Origin: Planctomycetaceae bacterium UBA4655
GTDB lineage: Bacteria > Planctomycetota > Planctomycetia > Pirellulales > UBA1268
DNA: 33,350 bases
Reading direction: 5' to 3'
NCBI GenBank assembly: GCA_002405515.1
Contig: DHLZ01000101.1
Span: forward strand, 1 to 33,350
Shown: positions 14,971-23,366 of the stretch, in pieces
Position numbering within the stretch: position 1 is the first letter of the stretch
How the letters are laid out: every line of letters begins with the position of its first letter
Translations under genes and position numbers: made by a program
The notes under the pieces: model-generated
What the model was told of the DNA's origin: nothing
Seen by the model: the letters and a program-made list of their open reading frames with translations, nothing else
The model's database searches: none

Positions 14971-16813
14971 CAGTCGCCGCCCGCTCGATCGCCGCGACGG
15001 TGAAGACCAGCGGGTAGAGATCCTCCGCGTACCAGAGCTTCGCGAAGTAGAGGCCGATCGGCGCCGTCGGAAACGTCGTTCCCCCCCCGGTCCGTTCCGT
15101 GAGCCAACGGGCCCCCCGCGCGGCCGCCTCGGCCGACCGTCGTCGCAGGTCGGACGTCGCCGCGTCTCCGGACTCGATGCTCGCCACTCGGGCGAGCGCC
15201 TCGACCGCGACGGCCGTCTCCTCGATCGAAGGAGGAAGCCCCGGCCCGCCACCGACGCCGCCGTCTGCGCGCATCGCCCGCACGAGCCATTCGGTGCCGC
15301 GGGCGTCGCACGTGGCGAGCACGACCTTCGCCGTGCCGTAGACGGGATTCGCCTGCGCGGGATGATGCTCGTTGCCGAACCACAGCGGCGTCCACGATCC
15401 GTCGGCCGCCTGGGTCGCGGCGAGATACCGTCGCGCCGTCCGCGCCGCCCGCGACAGCCGGCTCGGCAGGCCGCCTCGGTCGATCCGCGTCCACGAGGCG
15501 ATCGCCCGGAGGAAATGGGCCGTGATGTCGGGGCAGGAGGTGTCGAACGGAAGCCGGCCCCAACCGCGGCAAAAGGTCGGGATGCCGCCGTCGCGATTGG
15601 CGAGATCGGCGAGCCAGACGAGTCCGGCCGTCGCAGCCGACCGCACGTCCTCGGGGAACGGCCTCGTCTCCGCGGTCTCGAGGGCCGCGAGCGCCTTCAC
15701 CGCGCCGCTCGTGTCGTCGGCATCGGGCACGCCCCCCGGCAGGTCCGTCCAGGCCCAGCCGCCCGGGGCGGCGCCCGTGTAGCGATGCACCGACCGGTAC
15801 TGCTGGCCGAGCAGCCAGCCGCGGATCGCCTCGCGGTCGACCGCGGCGAGGTGTTCGGCGAGACGGCCGCCCGCGGAAACCGCGTTCACAGCGAGCGTCG
15901 TGCCCCAGGTCGCGAGGTTCGTGTCGATCGGCCAGGAGCCGTCCTCCCGCTGCGAACGGGACAGGAACGCGACGCCCCGGCCTGCGACCTCGTGTCGACC
16001 GAGCCCCATCGCCGCGAGGCTCATCGTGACGAACGACGTCAGCGGCGTCGCCTCGAGGAAGCCGCCGTTCTCGGGCTGGATCGCCCCGAGCTTCCGCAGG
16101 GTCGTGGCGGTGGCGAGCGACCGCAGCCAGGCGGTCGGTCCGAGCCCGGGGGCGAGTGCGTGCCGCACCTGGCCGATCGCGATCAGGGCTGGAAGCGCGT
16201 AGCTCACCACCTGCATGTCGACGAGCCGAAACCACCGCTGCGGCAGCGCGGCCAGCTCGAACGGCAGCTGCGGCACCGCGGCCCAGGCCTCCCGGCGGCG
16301 AGGATCGCCGAACCGCCCGCAGAGCGCGACGTGCGTGAGGATCGGCACGGCGAACGTGCGGTCGCGGCCGTAGATGTCGGCCAGCGCCGCGGCGATCCTC
16401 GCGGCGTCGAGCCCACCCGTGCGGCCGACGATCCATCGCTCGGCCCGCCGCACGGCGGCCTCGTACGGCGTCGTCGTCCCGTCGCCCGCCTGCGCGGCAT
16501 CGACGGTCGCCGCGACGGCCGCCCACGCAAGCAGCGTCGTCGACAGGTTGCCGCGGCTTTCGACCGTGTCGCCCCAGCTGCCGTCGGCGAGCTGCGTCGC
16601 CACGAGCCAGTCGGCCCCACGGCGGATAGCCGCGGCATGGAGCCGCTCATCGACGAGCCGCAGCGCCGTGATCGCCGTCGCCGTCGAGAGCGGGCTCGAC
16701 GACAGACGTCCCGTCCAATGGCCGTTGCCGACGCGGGCGGCCAGCAGGGCTTCCATCGCACGGCGGCGGGCGGCGGCAAACTCGCCCGACGAGAGAAAGG
16801 AGACAGGTGTCAT
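14954..16813 (-). CDS. Squalene-hopene-cyclase-family class II terpene cyclase
   Basis: Protein of 619 residues with the double alpha-barrel repeat pattern of squalene-hopene and related cyclases. The catalytic acid motif DxDDT is intact as DADDT at 364-368, close to its place in known squalene-hopene cyclases of similar length, and is preceded by GGWAW. QW-type repeats are visible (QLADGSW about 74-80, QREDGSWPI about 288, QAADGSW about 468). A GGIPTFCRGWG...FDTSCPDITAHFLRA stretch corresponds to the late barrel. Class II cyclases protonate a polyene and fold it into rings at the membrane surface. The exact substrate cannot be told; surrounding motifs differ from those I know for canonical hopene synthases. 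It is the last gene of the leftward cluster, 9 nt after the single-barrel protein. Confidence 0.85.
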   Translation of the reverse strand: MTPVSFLSSGEFAAARRRAMEALLAARVGNGHWTGRLSSSPLSTATAITALRLVDERLHAAAIRRGADWLVATQLADGSWGDTVESRGNLSTTLLAWAAVAATVDAAQAGDGTTTPYEAAVRRAERWIVGRTGGLDAARIAAALADIYGRDRTFAVPILTHVALCGRFGDPRRREAWAAVPQLPFELAALPQRWFRLVDMQVVSYALPALIAIGQVRHALAPGLGPTAWLRSLATATTLRKLGAIQPENGGFLEATPLTSFVTMSLAAMGLGRHEVAGRGVAFLSRSQREDGSWPIDTNLATWGTTLAVNAVSAGGRLAEHLAAVDREAIRGWLLGQQYRSVHRYTGAAPGGWAWTDLPGGVPDADDTSGAVKALAALETAETRPFPEDVRSAATAGLVWLADLANRDGGIPTFCRGWGRLPFDTSCPDITAHFLRAIASWTRIDRGGLPSRLSRAARTARRYLAATQAADGSWTPLWFGNEHHPAQANPVYGTAKVVLATCDARGTEWLVRAMRADGGVGGGPGLPPSIEETAVAVEALARVASIESGDAATSDLRRRSAEAAARGARWLTERTGGGTTFPTAPIGLYFAKLWYAEDLYPLVFTVAAIERAATVTSDA

Positions 16814-16822
16814 GCGGCCCGC

Positions 16823-17737
16823 TCACACGCTCGCGTGGCCGAGCGCCACGAGTCCGTAGAAGGTGTACTCCGCATCGGGCTGGTCGTCGGCCCAGGAGCC
16901 GTGAAACGCACCGCAGCCCGACCAGAGCGTGTCGAGAAAGTCGAGCAGGGGTTCCCGTCCGTCCCGCCAGTCCGCGTCGAGCCCGTCGAGCGCGTGCACC
17001 GCGACGGCCGTCGAGAGCAGGTCGGGAATCGGCGCGTCGGCCGCGGCCTTGAATCCGCCGGCGGGATGCCGCTGGCCGAGCAGGAAGCCCGCGGCACCCT
17101 CCGGCACCGGCTCTCCGAGCGAGAGGAGCGTCGCGACCGCGGCGGCGGTCGCCGTCGTCGATCCCAGCGGCTGTCCCGGCGAGTTCGACCAGCCTCCGTC
17201 GCCGCTCCGCAGACGTTCGAGGCAGGCCACGATCGCCGAGCGGGCCGGGGCGTCCGGCGGCGGTTCGCCGAGATCGGCCAGCGCGTTGACCGCGAGGAAG
17301 CAGCCGTAGGCGGAGCCTCCGGCCGCCTCGGGCTGCGTCGCGTAGCCGCCGTCGGCGGCGCGGTGGGCGGCGATGCCGCGGGCCAGCGCCGCCCGCGGCC
17401 CGGCCGGCCATGCGCCGGGCGGCTGCGAGGCCCATGCCCGCGCGAGGCAGCAGCGGTGGACGAAGTCGAGCGACCCGCCGTCGCCGAAGCCCGCGAGCCA
17501 GTCGCGGGTGCGGCGGGCCTGCTCCGGCTCGTGCGTCTCCGAGGGGAGGGCATCCACCGCGGCGAGCACGTCGAGGGCGAACGGCACGTAGTAGAGGTCA
17601 CTCCGGCCGGCGCGGTTCGCATACGAGCCGTCGGGCAGGGAGAGCGACCGGATGAACGAGGCGACCAGGCCCGCCGAGTCGCCGAGCGATCGCGTGGCGA
17701 GCCGGGCCACCTGCAGCATCTGCAGCCGCCGGCTCAT
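16823..17737 (-). CDS. Single-domain prenyltransferase-barrel (PFTB-repeat) protein
   Basis: Protein of 304 residues made of alpha-alpha barrel repeats like the beta subunits of protein prenyltransferases and one half of squalene cyclases: LPDGSYANRAGRSDLYYVPFAL, AADGGYATQ, SGDGGWSNSPG, HPAGGFKAA, and the end DAEYTFYGLVALG. No DxDD motif is present, so it probably does not protonate a polyene itself. The zinc ligand pattern of true protein prenyltransferases is not obvious either. Its ATG overlaps the polyprenyl synthase stop as ATGA, and the full-length cyclase follows after 9 nt, so I infer a partner or binding subunit in the same pathway. Confidence 0.75.
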   Translation of the reverse strand: MSRRLQMLQVARLATRSLGDSAGLVASFIRSLSLPDGSYANRAGRSDLYYVPFALDVLAAVDALPSETHEPEQARRTRDWLAGFGDGGSLDFVHRCCLARAWASQPPGAWPAGPRAALARGIAAHRAADGGYATQPEAAGGSAYGCFLAVNALADLGEPPPDAPARSAIVACLERLRSGDGGWSNSPGQPLGSTTATAAAVATLLSLGEPVPEGAAGFLLGQRHPAGGFKAAADAPIPDLLSTAVAVHALDGLDADWRDGREPLLDFLDTLWSGCGAFHGSWADDQPDAEYTFYGLVALGHASV

Positions 17738-19497
17738 GCCTGCATCGCGGGCTGAGCGGCCTCGGCACCCGCAGCCTCCCGGGATCGCGCCGTCGCCTCC
17801 TGCTCCCGGCAGTAACCTGCGAACGACAGCTCGTTGAAGATCCTCGCCACGATCCGGCGAAGCAGCCCCTTGAGCGTGGCGTCGGCAAGGCCGTCGAGAG
17901 CCCGCACCGCCTCCTCCTTGTAGGCCTCGAGGAGCAGGGCGGCCTTTTCGTCCGCCTTCGCCGCGCGGATCGCGGCCCGCAGGCGGTCGGCCGTGAACGT
18001 GCCGTTTGGCCGGCCGGCGGCGAGCCCGGCAAGGAACTGCCGGTCGTCGCCCCGCGCCCGCTCCGCCCCCAGGGCGATCACGACGCTCGGCCGCGACGCG
18101 GCCCCGCGGACGAGGCCCGCGTCATCGACGAGGTCGTCGAGGTCGTCCTTGATCTGGTAGGCGATCCCCACGGCATTGCTGTAGGCCCGAAGCACGTCGG
18201 CGCAGTCGGCGGCGCAGTCGGCGGCGATGGCACCCAGTTGCAAGGCGACATCGAAGGCCGGAGCCGTCTTGAGCCGGAAGATCTCGAGCACCTGCCGGCT
18301 CGAAAGCGGGGCGGGATCACGGCTCCAGGCAAGTTCGGCCCCCTGGCCCCGGCAGAGCAGCCGCTGCGCCGAAGCGGCCTCGCGGACCGCGGCCCGCACG
18401 CGGTCGCCATCGAGCCCGGCCTCGGCGAGCAGCCGATAGCCCTCGCCGATCAGCACGTCGCCGACGTTGAGGGCGATCGGCACGCCATGCGCCCCGCAGA
18501 GCGTCGGCTCGCCATACCGCTCCGTGTCGCCATCCTCGATGTCGTCGTGCACGAGCGAAGCCTTGTGGAAGCATTCCACCGCGATCGCGATCCGTCGCAG
18601 CGTCGCGTCAGCGGCGGGATTCTCGTCGTCGCGCATCGCTGCGTAGACGGCGGCGGAAAGGAATGGCCGCCACCGTCGACCGTCGCCGGCCAGCCACCGC
18701 CTCGCGACCTCCTCGGCATGCCCTTCGGGCGGGCCCATCACCTCCTCGAGCGCGGCCTCCGCGAACCAGGATTTCACGGTGTCGTGCAGGCCGCCGAGGT
18801 CGAGCCGCCGCGAACGGTCGGCCGCCTGGAGGTGGATGTAGTCCCACACCCAGTCGACGTCGACGGTCGTGTCGATGCAGTCGTCCTGCAGGAGCGGCAC
18901 GGCCACCGCCGGGATCGCCGCGGCCTGCACGTGCGGGAAGGTCTTCTCGAGCACCGGCATGCAGCTCACGCCGACGATCGCCTCGATCTGGCCTGTCTGG
19001 ACCATCGCCATCACCAGGGCCGACCCCTCGGCGACGAGCACGGCGTAGCCGAGCCGCTCGGCCTCGGCTTGAAAATCCTGGATCGAGCAGAGGCCGCACT
19101 GCTTGCAGAGCAGGCCGAACTCGTCGAAGGGCGCCGGGCAGCGATTCTCCTCCCGGAGGCACTTCGGCATGAGCAGGAGCCGCCGCTCGAACGGCACGGC
19201 GGCCAGGGCGTCCCGCCACGACTCGTTGTTGACGATCACGACGGCGTAGTCGAGGTAGCTGTCGGCAAGCCCAGATGCGGCGAGCGCCTCCGTGGCGCGA
19301 CGTCGCAGCTCCTCCATGCCCAACGGGGGCACGGCCTTCTCGCGGGCCATCCCGCGGCGGATGGCGTCGAGGAGGGCGTCGCGGTCGGGCTTCGTCTGCG
19401 GAATCGAGGGCTGCGGCGGACGCGATCGGATGAGCGCCGGCGGCACCGGTGCGGGCAGGATCGCCAGGGGAATCAAGGACGGATCGACGGTGGACAT
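17734..19497 (-). CDS. DUF116 / polyprenyl diphosphate synthase fusion
   Basis: Two-domain protein of 587 residues. Residues about 60-225 match DUF116: LLLMPKCLR, then C113, C120, C131, C134, C137 (CKQCGLC) and C179 (VGVSCMP), likely metal or Fe-S ligands. Residues about 255-560 form a trans-isoprenyl diphosphate synthase: GDGRRWRP (variant of GGKRxRP), first Asp-rich motif DDIED 318-322, KT at 410-411, second motif DDLDD 451-455. The residue five before the first motif is Ala313, not Tyr or Phe, and the motif lacks the two-residue insertion of short-chain enzymes. By family rules this points to C20 or longer products (inference). Normal synthases are about 300-350 residues, so the N-terminal fusion is the oddity. 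The frame is continuous through both domains. It starts 115 nt after the ferredoxin gene and ends in an ATGA overlap. Confidence 0.88.
   Translation of the reverse strand: MSTVDPSLIPLAILPAPVPPALIRSRPPQPSIPQTKPDRDALLDAIRRGMAREKAVPPLGMEELRRRATEALAASGLADSYLDYAVVIVNNESWRDALAAVPFERRLLLMPKCLREENRCPAPFDEFGLLCKQCGLCSIQDFQAEAERLGYAVLVAEGSALVMAMVQTGQIEAIVGVSCMPVLEKTFPHVQAAAIPAVAVPLLQDDCIDTTVDVDWVWDYIHLQAADRSRRLDLGGLHDTVKSWFAEAALEEVMGPPEGHAEEVARRWLAGDGRRWRPFLSAAVYAAMRDDENPAADATLRRIAIAVECFHKASLVHDDIEDGDTERYGEPTLCGAHGVPIALNVGDVLIGEGYRLLAEAGLDGDRVRAAVREAASAQRLLCRGQGAELAWSRDPAPLSSRQVLEIFRLKTAPAFDVALQLGAIAADCAADCADVLRAYSNAVGIAYQIKDDLDDLVDDAGLVRGAASRPSVVIALGAERARGDDRQFLAGLAAGRPNGTFTADRLRAAIRAAKADEKAALLLEAYKEEAVRALDGLADATLKGLLRRIVARIFNELSFAGYCREQEATARSREAAGAEAAQPAMQA
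18203..18226. repeat. 12-bp tandem duplication inside the polyprenyl synthase
   Basis: CAGTCGGCGGCG occurs at 18203-18214 and 18215-18226, giving a repeated Cys-Ala-Ala-Asp in the protein. Confidence 0.8.
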
Positions 19498-19572
19498 GAA
19501 GTGTCTCGGTGGGGCTCGTGGAGCAGGCTCTCTTGCGCGGGCTGGGCGGTCGGCGACGGGCTGGCCGGTCGG

Positions 19573-19600
19573 GTATGGTCGAGGATCAGTATGGTCGAGG
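19573..19600. repeat. 12-bp direct repeat, period 16, between cluster genes
   Basis: GTATGGTCGAGG at 19573-19584 and 19589-19600, in the 115-nt gap ahead of the DUF116-synthase gene. This gap is the largest inside the cluster apart from those around the CobW gene, so a local promoter or regulatory site is possible. Confidence 0.6.
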
Positions 19601-19612
19601 CCGTCACCCCTG

Positions 19613-20485
19613 TCAGGCTGGTTTTCCCGCGGCGGCCCGTGCGGCGGCTGCCCGGGCCGCCGCCTCGTCTGCCCGACGCCTGATCTCCTCGGGCGAGGGC
19701 AGGGCGTCGAGCACCTCTCGTGGTATCGCAGCGGCTTCGGCGAGCTTCGTGAGGCAGCGCCGCCTTTCGGCGAGCGCCTGGTCGGCCGACCGCTCGCGTG
19801 AGAAGCGGGCCTTTGCGTCGGCGGAACGCTCGCGGAGCTTGGCGTAGATGTCGCCGCCGAGCAGGGCGGAGATGTCGACCTTCATCTTCTCGCGGGAGAC
19901 GTCGGCCTCCGAGACCGGGCCGCCGTCGATCGGGCCGGCGTGGTACTTCGGAAACATGATCGCCACGTCGGGGCAGACCCGCGAGCAGGCCGGGCAGTTG
20001 ACCTTGCAGTTGGCCGGGTTCTCCACCCGCAGCGTGTTGTCGGGTGACACGCCGTAGACGTCGAAGAGGCAGAAGCTCAGGCATTGCATGCAGTTGGTGC
20101 AACGCGCCGGATCGATCACCGGAAACCAGGGCTTCCAGGTGTCGGTCGCCCGGTCGGTCGGAGCCCTCGCCGCCTCGGGGCGGTTCATCCGCCGCTCGCC
20201 GCGGGCCGCCTCGACGGACTCGACCACGTCGTCTGCCGACCGGCCGCTGATGTCGCACACCGAGACGTCGGCGCCGGCCACCTCCGGCGGCGACCCGCCG
20301 AAGCAGCCGATGACGACGATCGTCCCGCCGACGGTCGCGTCGGCCGCGTTGGCGCCGGCGAGTGTCACCGCGTAGCCGCGATCGAGGAGCGCGGCGAAGA
20401 GGCGGCCGCGGTCGGCCGGCGCGAGCGGCACGGCACCGCGGCCTTCGTAGAGCACGACCCGTGGCGGAAGCGGCGTGGCGATCAT
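19613..20485 (-). CDS. 2[4Fe-4S] ferredoxin-domain protein
   Basis: Protein of 290 residues. The N-terminal 95 residues form an unrecognised alpha/beta domain (VVLYEGRG, GTIVVIGCFGG). Two cluster-binding motifs follow: C129xxC132xxC135xxxC139 and C160xxxC164xxC167xxxC171, the second with an extra residue in the first gap. The C-terminal 80 residues are charged and probably helical (ALPSPEEIRRRADEAAARAAA). Likely an electron carrier for the adjacent radical SAM enzyme or another redox step (inference). The ATG at 20485 overlaps the upstream stop as ATGA; the frame further upstream is the other gene's shadow. Confidence 0.8.
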   Translation of the reverse strand: MIATPLPPRVVLYEGRGAVPLAPADRGRLFAALLDRGYAVTLAGANAADATVGGTIVVIGCFGGSPPEVAGADVSVCDISGRSADDVVESVEAARGERRMNRPEAARAPTDRATDTWKPWFPVIDPARCTNCMQCLSFCLFDVYGVSPDNTLRVENPANCKVNCPACSRVCPDVAIMFPKYHAGPIDGGPVSEADVSREKMKVDISALLGGDIYAKLRERSADAKARFSRERSADQALAERRRCLTKLAEAAAIPREVLDALPSPEEIRRRADEAAARAAAARAAAGKPA

Positions 20486-20850
20486 CGTTCGGAGACCGCC
20501 TTTCCGAGCGGTGCCCCGAGGCCCGCGAGCACCGTGTCGGCGGCGTCGGTCCGCATGTTGAGGATCGTGACGCCCTGCTCGGGCAGCGGCGCATCGGCCA
20601 GCGCGAAGAGGCCCCGGACCGCCCGCGGCCAGCAGGCGGCGATCGTGAGGCCGCCGGCCGCGCGGGCGAGTTCGGCGAGGTGCGGGTCGCGGCGGGCCGC
20701 CATCTCGCACAGGTCGGGCACGGCCTCGAACGACGTGCCTGCGGCCGCAAGGCCGGCGAGCACGGCGTCCTTCACGTCGGCCGGCACCACCTGCGCGTAC
20801 GCGCAGCGGCAGTAGAGAATCCGCGGCGAGGCGTCGGACGAATCGCTCAT
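20482..20850 (-). CDS. Small four-cysteine protein, HdrA-like fragment fold
   Basis: Protein of 122 residues with cysteines at 14, 16, 48 and 73. The phrases RILYCRCAYAQVVPADVK and GLTIAACWPRAVRGLF recall short segments of heterodisulfide reductase A-type proteins (C-x-C near the N-terminus and a later AAC-x-PR motif), but there is no flavin or ferredoxin domain. Assignment is by motif resemblance only. Both ends are joined by ATGA overlaps, to the radical SAM gene upstream and the ferredoxin gene downstream, so the three are almost certainly made together. A role in cluster binding or electron transfer is inference. Confidence 0.7.
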   Translation of the reverse strand: MSDSSDASPRILYCRCAYAQVVPADVKDAVLAGLAAAGTSFEAVPDLCEMAARRDPHLAELARAAGGLTIAACWPRAVRGLFALADAPLPEQGVTILNMRTDAADTVLAGLGAPLGKAVSER

Positions 20851-22079
20851 CGGGGGCTTTTTTCCTGAGCGGAAACAGCGGAAGAGGGGGCGTAGGTGCC
20901 GAAGTCGTTGAACCAGTATCGCTTGGCGAACCGATACATCCAGTGTTTTTCCGGGATCTCCCGCCCGGGCAGGTCCTGGCTCGATCGCGGCGTCATCGCC
21001 AGGAGTTCCTCGCGTGCCGTGCCGCGCTGCGTCGTGTCGCGGGCGGCGTGCCGATCGGCGATCTCGAGCACGAGCCGCGGGTTCTCGAGCACCACGCAGC
21101 CGCGGCTGTGGTTCGCGGCGGCCGACCGCATGTCGGCCAGAAATGCCGACCGGGTGACCGTCTCGTAGAAGGAGCCGTCGCCGACCCGTTCGACGGCGAA
21201 TTGGATGATCGGGCAGGGCTCGATGCCGCCCGAGGGGCCGACGTGGTGCGTGAGTCCCGTCGCCATCGGGCAGAGGGCCGATCCCTCGCCGTCGTAGTAG
21301 GCATCGACGATCACGATCGGCTGCTTCGCCCGCTGCTCCACGACGAACCGTCGGACGCGGACGAGATCGTCGGGAGAGAGCGCGAGCTCGGGCGACGCAT
21401 CGGGGCCCACCGGTCGGTAGCCGTGGAACCAGGCGTAGTGCACGCCCAGATCGATGAGCCGCCGCAGCCAGTCCTCCGTGAGGAGCGCGTCGAGGTTCGA
21501 GCGGCAGAGGCTCGTGGCGACGCCGGTCACGAGCCCCGCGTCGAGGCAGAGCCGCAGGCCCCGGAGCGAACGATCGAGCACGTTCCGCGAGCCCCTGCGG
21601 ACGTCGCTCACGGCGGCGTCGCCCTCGATGCTCACCAGCGGGGTCGCGTTGCCGAGCCGTCGGAGCCGTGCGGCGATCTCGGGCGTGATGAGCTGACCGT
21701 TGGTGAAGATCTGGAAGTAGCAGTCGGGGTGGGCCGCGAGCAGGTCGAGCAGCCGGGGATGGAGGAAGGGCTCCCCGCCAAGCAGGCCGAAGAACGCGTT
21801 GCCATGGGCCTTGGCGTCGCGGACGAGCGAGTCGAGCTCGTCGAAGGGGACCATCTCCCGCGGGGCGGCGACATCCACCCAGCAGCCCTGGCATCGCAGG
21901 TTGCAGGAATTGATGACCGAGAGATGGAGGAACGGAGGGAACACGATTCCCTTTTTCCGGCGGGCCTTGAACCGCTCGACGGAGAGCATCCCCTTCACGC
22001 CGAAGTTCCAGCCGAACTTCCAGAGGCAGTTCGGGGCGACCGTGCCGAGCATGCGGAAGGCGATCTGCGGAAGGATCAT
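20847..22079 (-). CDS. Radical SAM enzyme (HpnH-like) with extra C-terminal cysteines
   Basis: Protein of 410 residues. The SAM-cluster motif is C59xxxC63xxC66 (CNLRCQGC), followed by the GGEP motif at about 101-104 in FFGLLGGEPFLHP. Three more cysteines, C270, C289 and C328, could bind an auxiliary cluster as in SPASM-type enzymes. The basic, hydrophobic N-terminus (ERFKARRKKGIVFPPFLHLSV) suggests a membrane-near enzyme. HpnH, which adds an adenosyl group to hopene, is the best-known radical SAM partner of squalene-hopene cyclases (family knowledge). This protein shares the context but I cannot show orthology. Start at 22079; the stop overlaps the next start as ATGA. Confidence 0.85.
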   Translation of the reverse strand: MILPQIAFRMLGTVAPNCLWKFGWNFGVKGMLSVERFKARRKKGIVFPPFLHLSVINSCNLRCQGCWVDVAAPREMVPFDELDSLVRDAKAHGNAFFGLLGGEPFLHPRLLDLLAAHPDCYFQIFTNGQLITPEIAARLRRLGNATPLVSIEGDAAVSDVRRGSRNVLDRSLRGLRLCLDAGLVTGVATSLCRSNLDALLTEDWLRRLIDLGVHYAWFHGYRPVGPDASPELALSPDDLVRVRRFVVEQRAKQPIVIVDAYYDGEGSALCPMATGLTHHVGPSGGIEPCPIIQFAVERVGDGSFYETVTRSAFLADMRSAAANHSRGCVVLENPRLVLEIADRHAARDTTQRGTAREELLAMTPRSSQDLPGREIPEKHWMYRFAKRYWFNDFGTYAPSSAVSAQEKSPR

Positions 22080-22087
22080 GGGTTGGT

Positions 22088-22119
22088 TGCGAGTCGGAGG
22101 CAGTGCGAGTCGGAGGCAG
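22088..22119. repeat. 16-bp tandem duplication between CobW and radical SAM genes
   Basis: TGCGAGTCGGAGGCAG at 22088-22103 and 22104-22119, exact, in the 51-nt gap between the two genes. Confidence 0.85.
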
Positions 22120-22130
22120 TCGGGCAGCGA

Positions 22131-23258
22131 TCAGGGGCGGCCGGCGAGGCGATGGGTCGGCACGGGCCGCCCTGGGCGGAAATGCTCGAGGTGGAGGATC
22201 GTGCAGGGGAGCCCCGCGGCGACGGCCTCGATCGACGTGCGGACGGCCTCCTCGAGAACCTCGGGAGCCGCCTCGGCCCTCAGGTTGACGAGCAGGCGGC
22301 CGATGTCGACGGGCTCCGCAAGGCGGTGCGACACGGCAGGAGCGTCCGAGGTGCGGACGAGATTCGCCGCCGCGAGCTCGTAGGGGTCTCCCTCGACCGC
22401 GAGCGTTCCCTTCATGTGCGCGATTTCGTGGCCCGACCGGGCGAGGATCTCTCGGACGCGGGCGAGGATCTCGACGAGCATCGCCGTGCCGTCAAACTCC
22501 GTGCCGTCGGCCTCGCCGATCCGCGCTTCCGCATTGAGCCATCCGAGCAGCGACTCGCCGTGGGCGTAGGCGTCGTAGTCGATCTCGGCGATCGCCGCCG
22601 CCCTCGACACGCCGGCGAGCATCCGTTCGAACCATGGCTCGAGGCCGGTGCCGTCGCGGGCCGAGCATTCGAGGATCTCGGCGTTCGGGGCGACGGCGGC
22701 CAGCGCCTCCCGCAGCCGCAGGAGCCGCCGGGCATCGACGAGTTCGCACTTGTTGATGACGACGATCTCGGCCTCCTCGAGCTGCTTTCGGTAGATGTAG
22801 GCCACATGCTCCGAGAGGCTCGCCGTGGCGAGCCCGAGCACCCGCTCGGCGCGGAGCGGATCGACCACCACGCTCACCGGCGCGACGGTGAACCGGTCGC
22901 CGTAGATCTTTTCCAGCGGCAGGCTCACGGTCGCGACGAGGTCGGTGCAGCTGCCGACCGGCTCGGCGACGAGCAGGTCGGGGGCCGTGTCTTGGACGAG
23001 CGATTCGGCGGCCTCGACGAGCGAGCTGAACCGGCAACAGAAGCAGCCCCCGGTGATCTCCTCGACCGGAAGATGGCGGGCCCGGACAAGGGCGGTGTCT
23101 ACGAGTCCGCCCCCCTGATCGTTGGTGACGAGGCCCGCGCTGAGGCCGCGGGCGGCGAGCCATTCGGCGAAGCGAATGATCGAGGTCGTCTTCCCGGCGC
23201 CGAGAAAACCGCCGATCATCACATAGCGGGACTTGGCTCGATCGACGCCTGCCTGCAT
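22131..23258 (-). CDS. CobW/COG0523-family GTPase (metallochaperone-like)
   Basis: G3E-class P-loop GTPase of 375 residues. Walker A is GGFLGAGKTT at 16-25, the family metal-binding motif is GCFCC (C72, C74, C75), Walker B-like is LLVAEPVG, and the base-recognition motif reads NKCEL in place of NKxD. A CobW C-terminal-type domain follows (HMKGTLAVEGD, then LLVNLRAEA). Such proteins deliver metal ions or maintain metalloenzymes. It stands 51 nt upstream of the radical SAM gene on the same strand and 108 nt after the lipoyl-protein gene, so it may serve this cluster's metal proteins (inference). No cobalamin or zinc-uptake genes are nearby. Confidence 0.88.
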   Translation of the reverse strand: MQAGVDRAKSRYVMIGGFLGAGKTTSIIRFAEWLAARGLSAGLVTNDQGGGLVDTALVRARHLPVEEITGGCFCCRFSSLVEAAESLVQDTAPDLLVAEPVGSCTDLVATVSLPLEKIYGDRFTVAPVSVVVDPLRAERVLGLATASLSEHVAYIYRKQLEEAEIVVINKCELVDARRLLRLREALAAVAPNAEILECSARDGTGLEPWFERMLAGVSRAAAIAEIDYDAYAHGESLLGWLNAEARIGEADGTEFDGTAMLVEILARVREILARSGHEIAHMKGTLAVEGDPYELAAANLVRTSDAPAVSHRLAEPVDIGRLLVNLRAEAAPEVLEEAVRTSIEAVAAGLPCTILHLEHFRPGRPVPTHRLAGRP

Positions 23259-23366
23259 GCCACCGTTCCCGCGAGGGAGGTTCGTCCGGATCGCAAAATG
23301 ATCAGCGACTCGAGAAGATCGGCGTTTCGATGAATGATGGATGAATGTCGCGCCGACCGCCCACCT

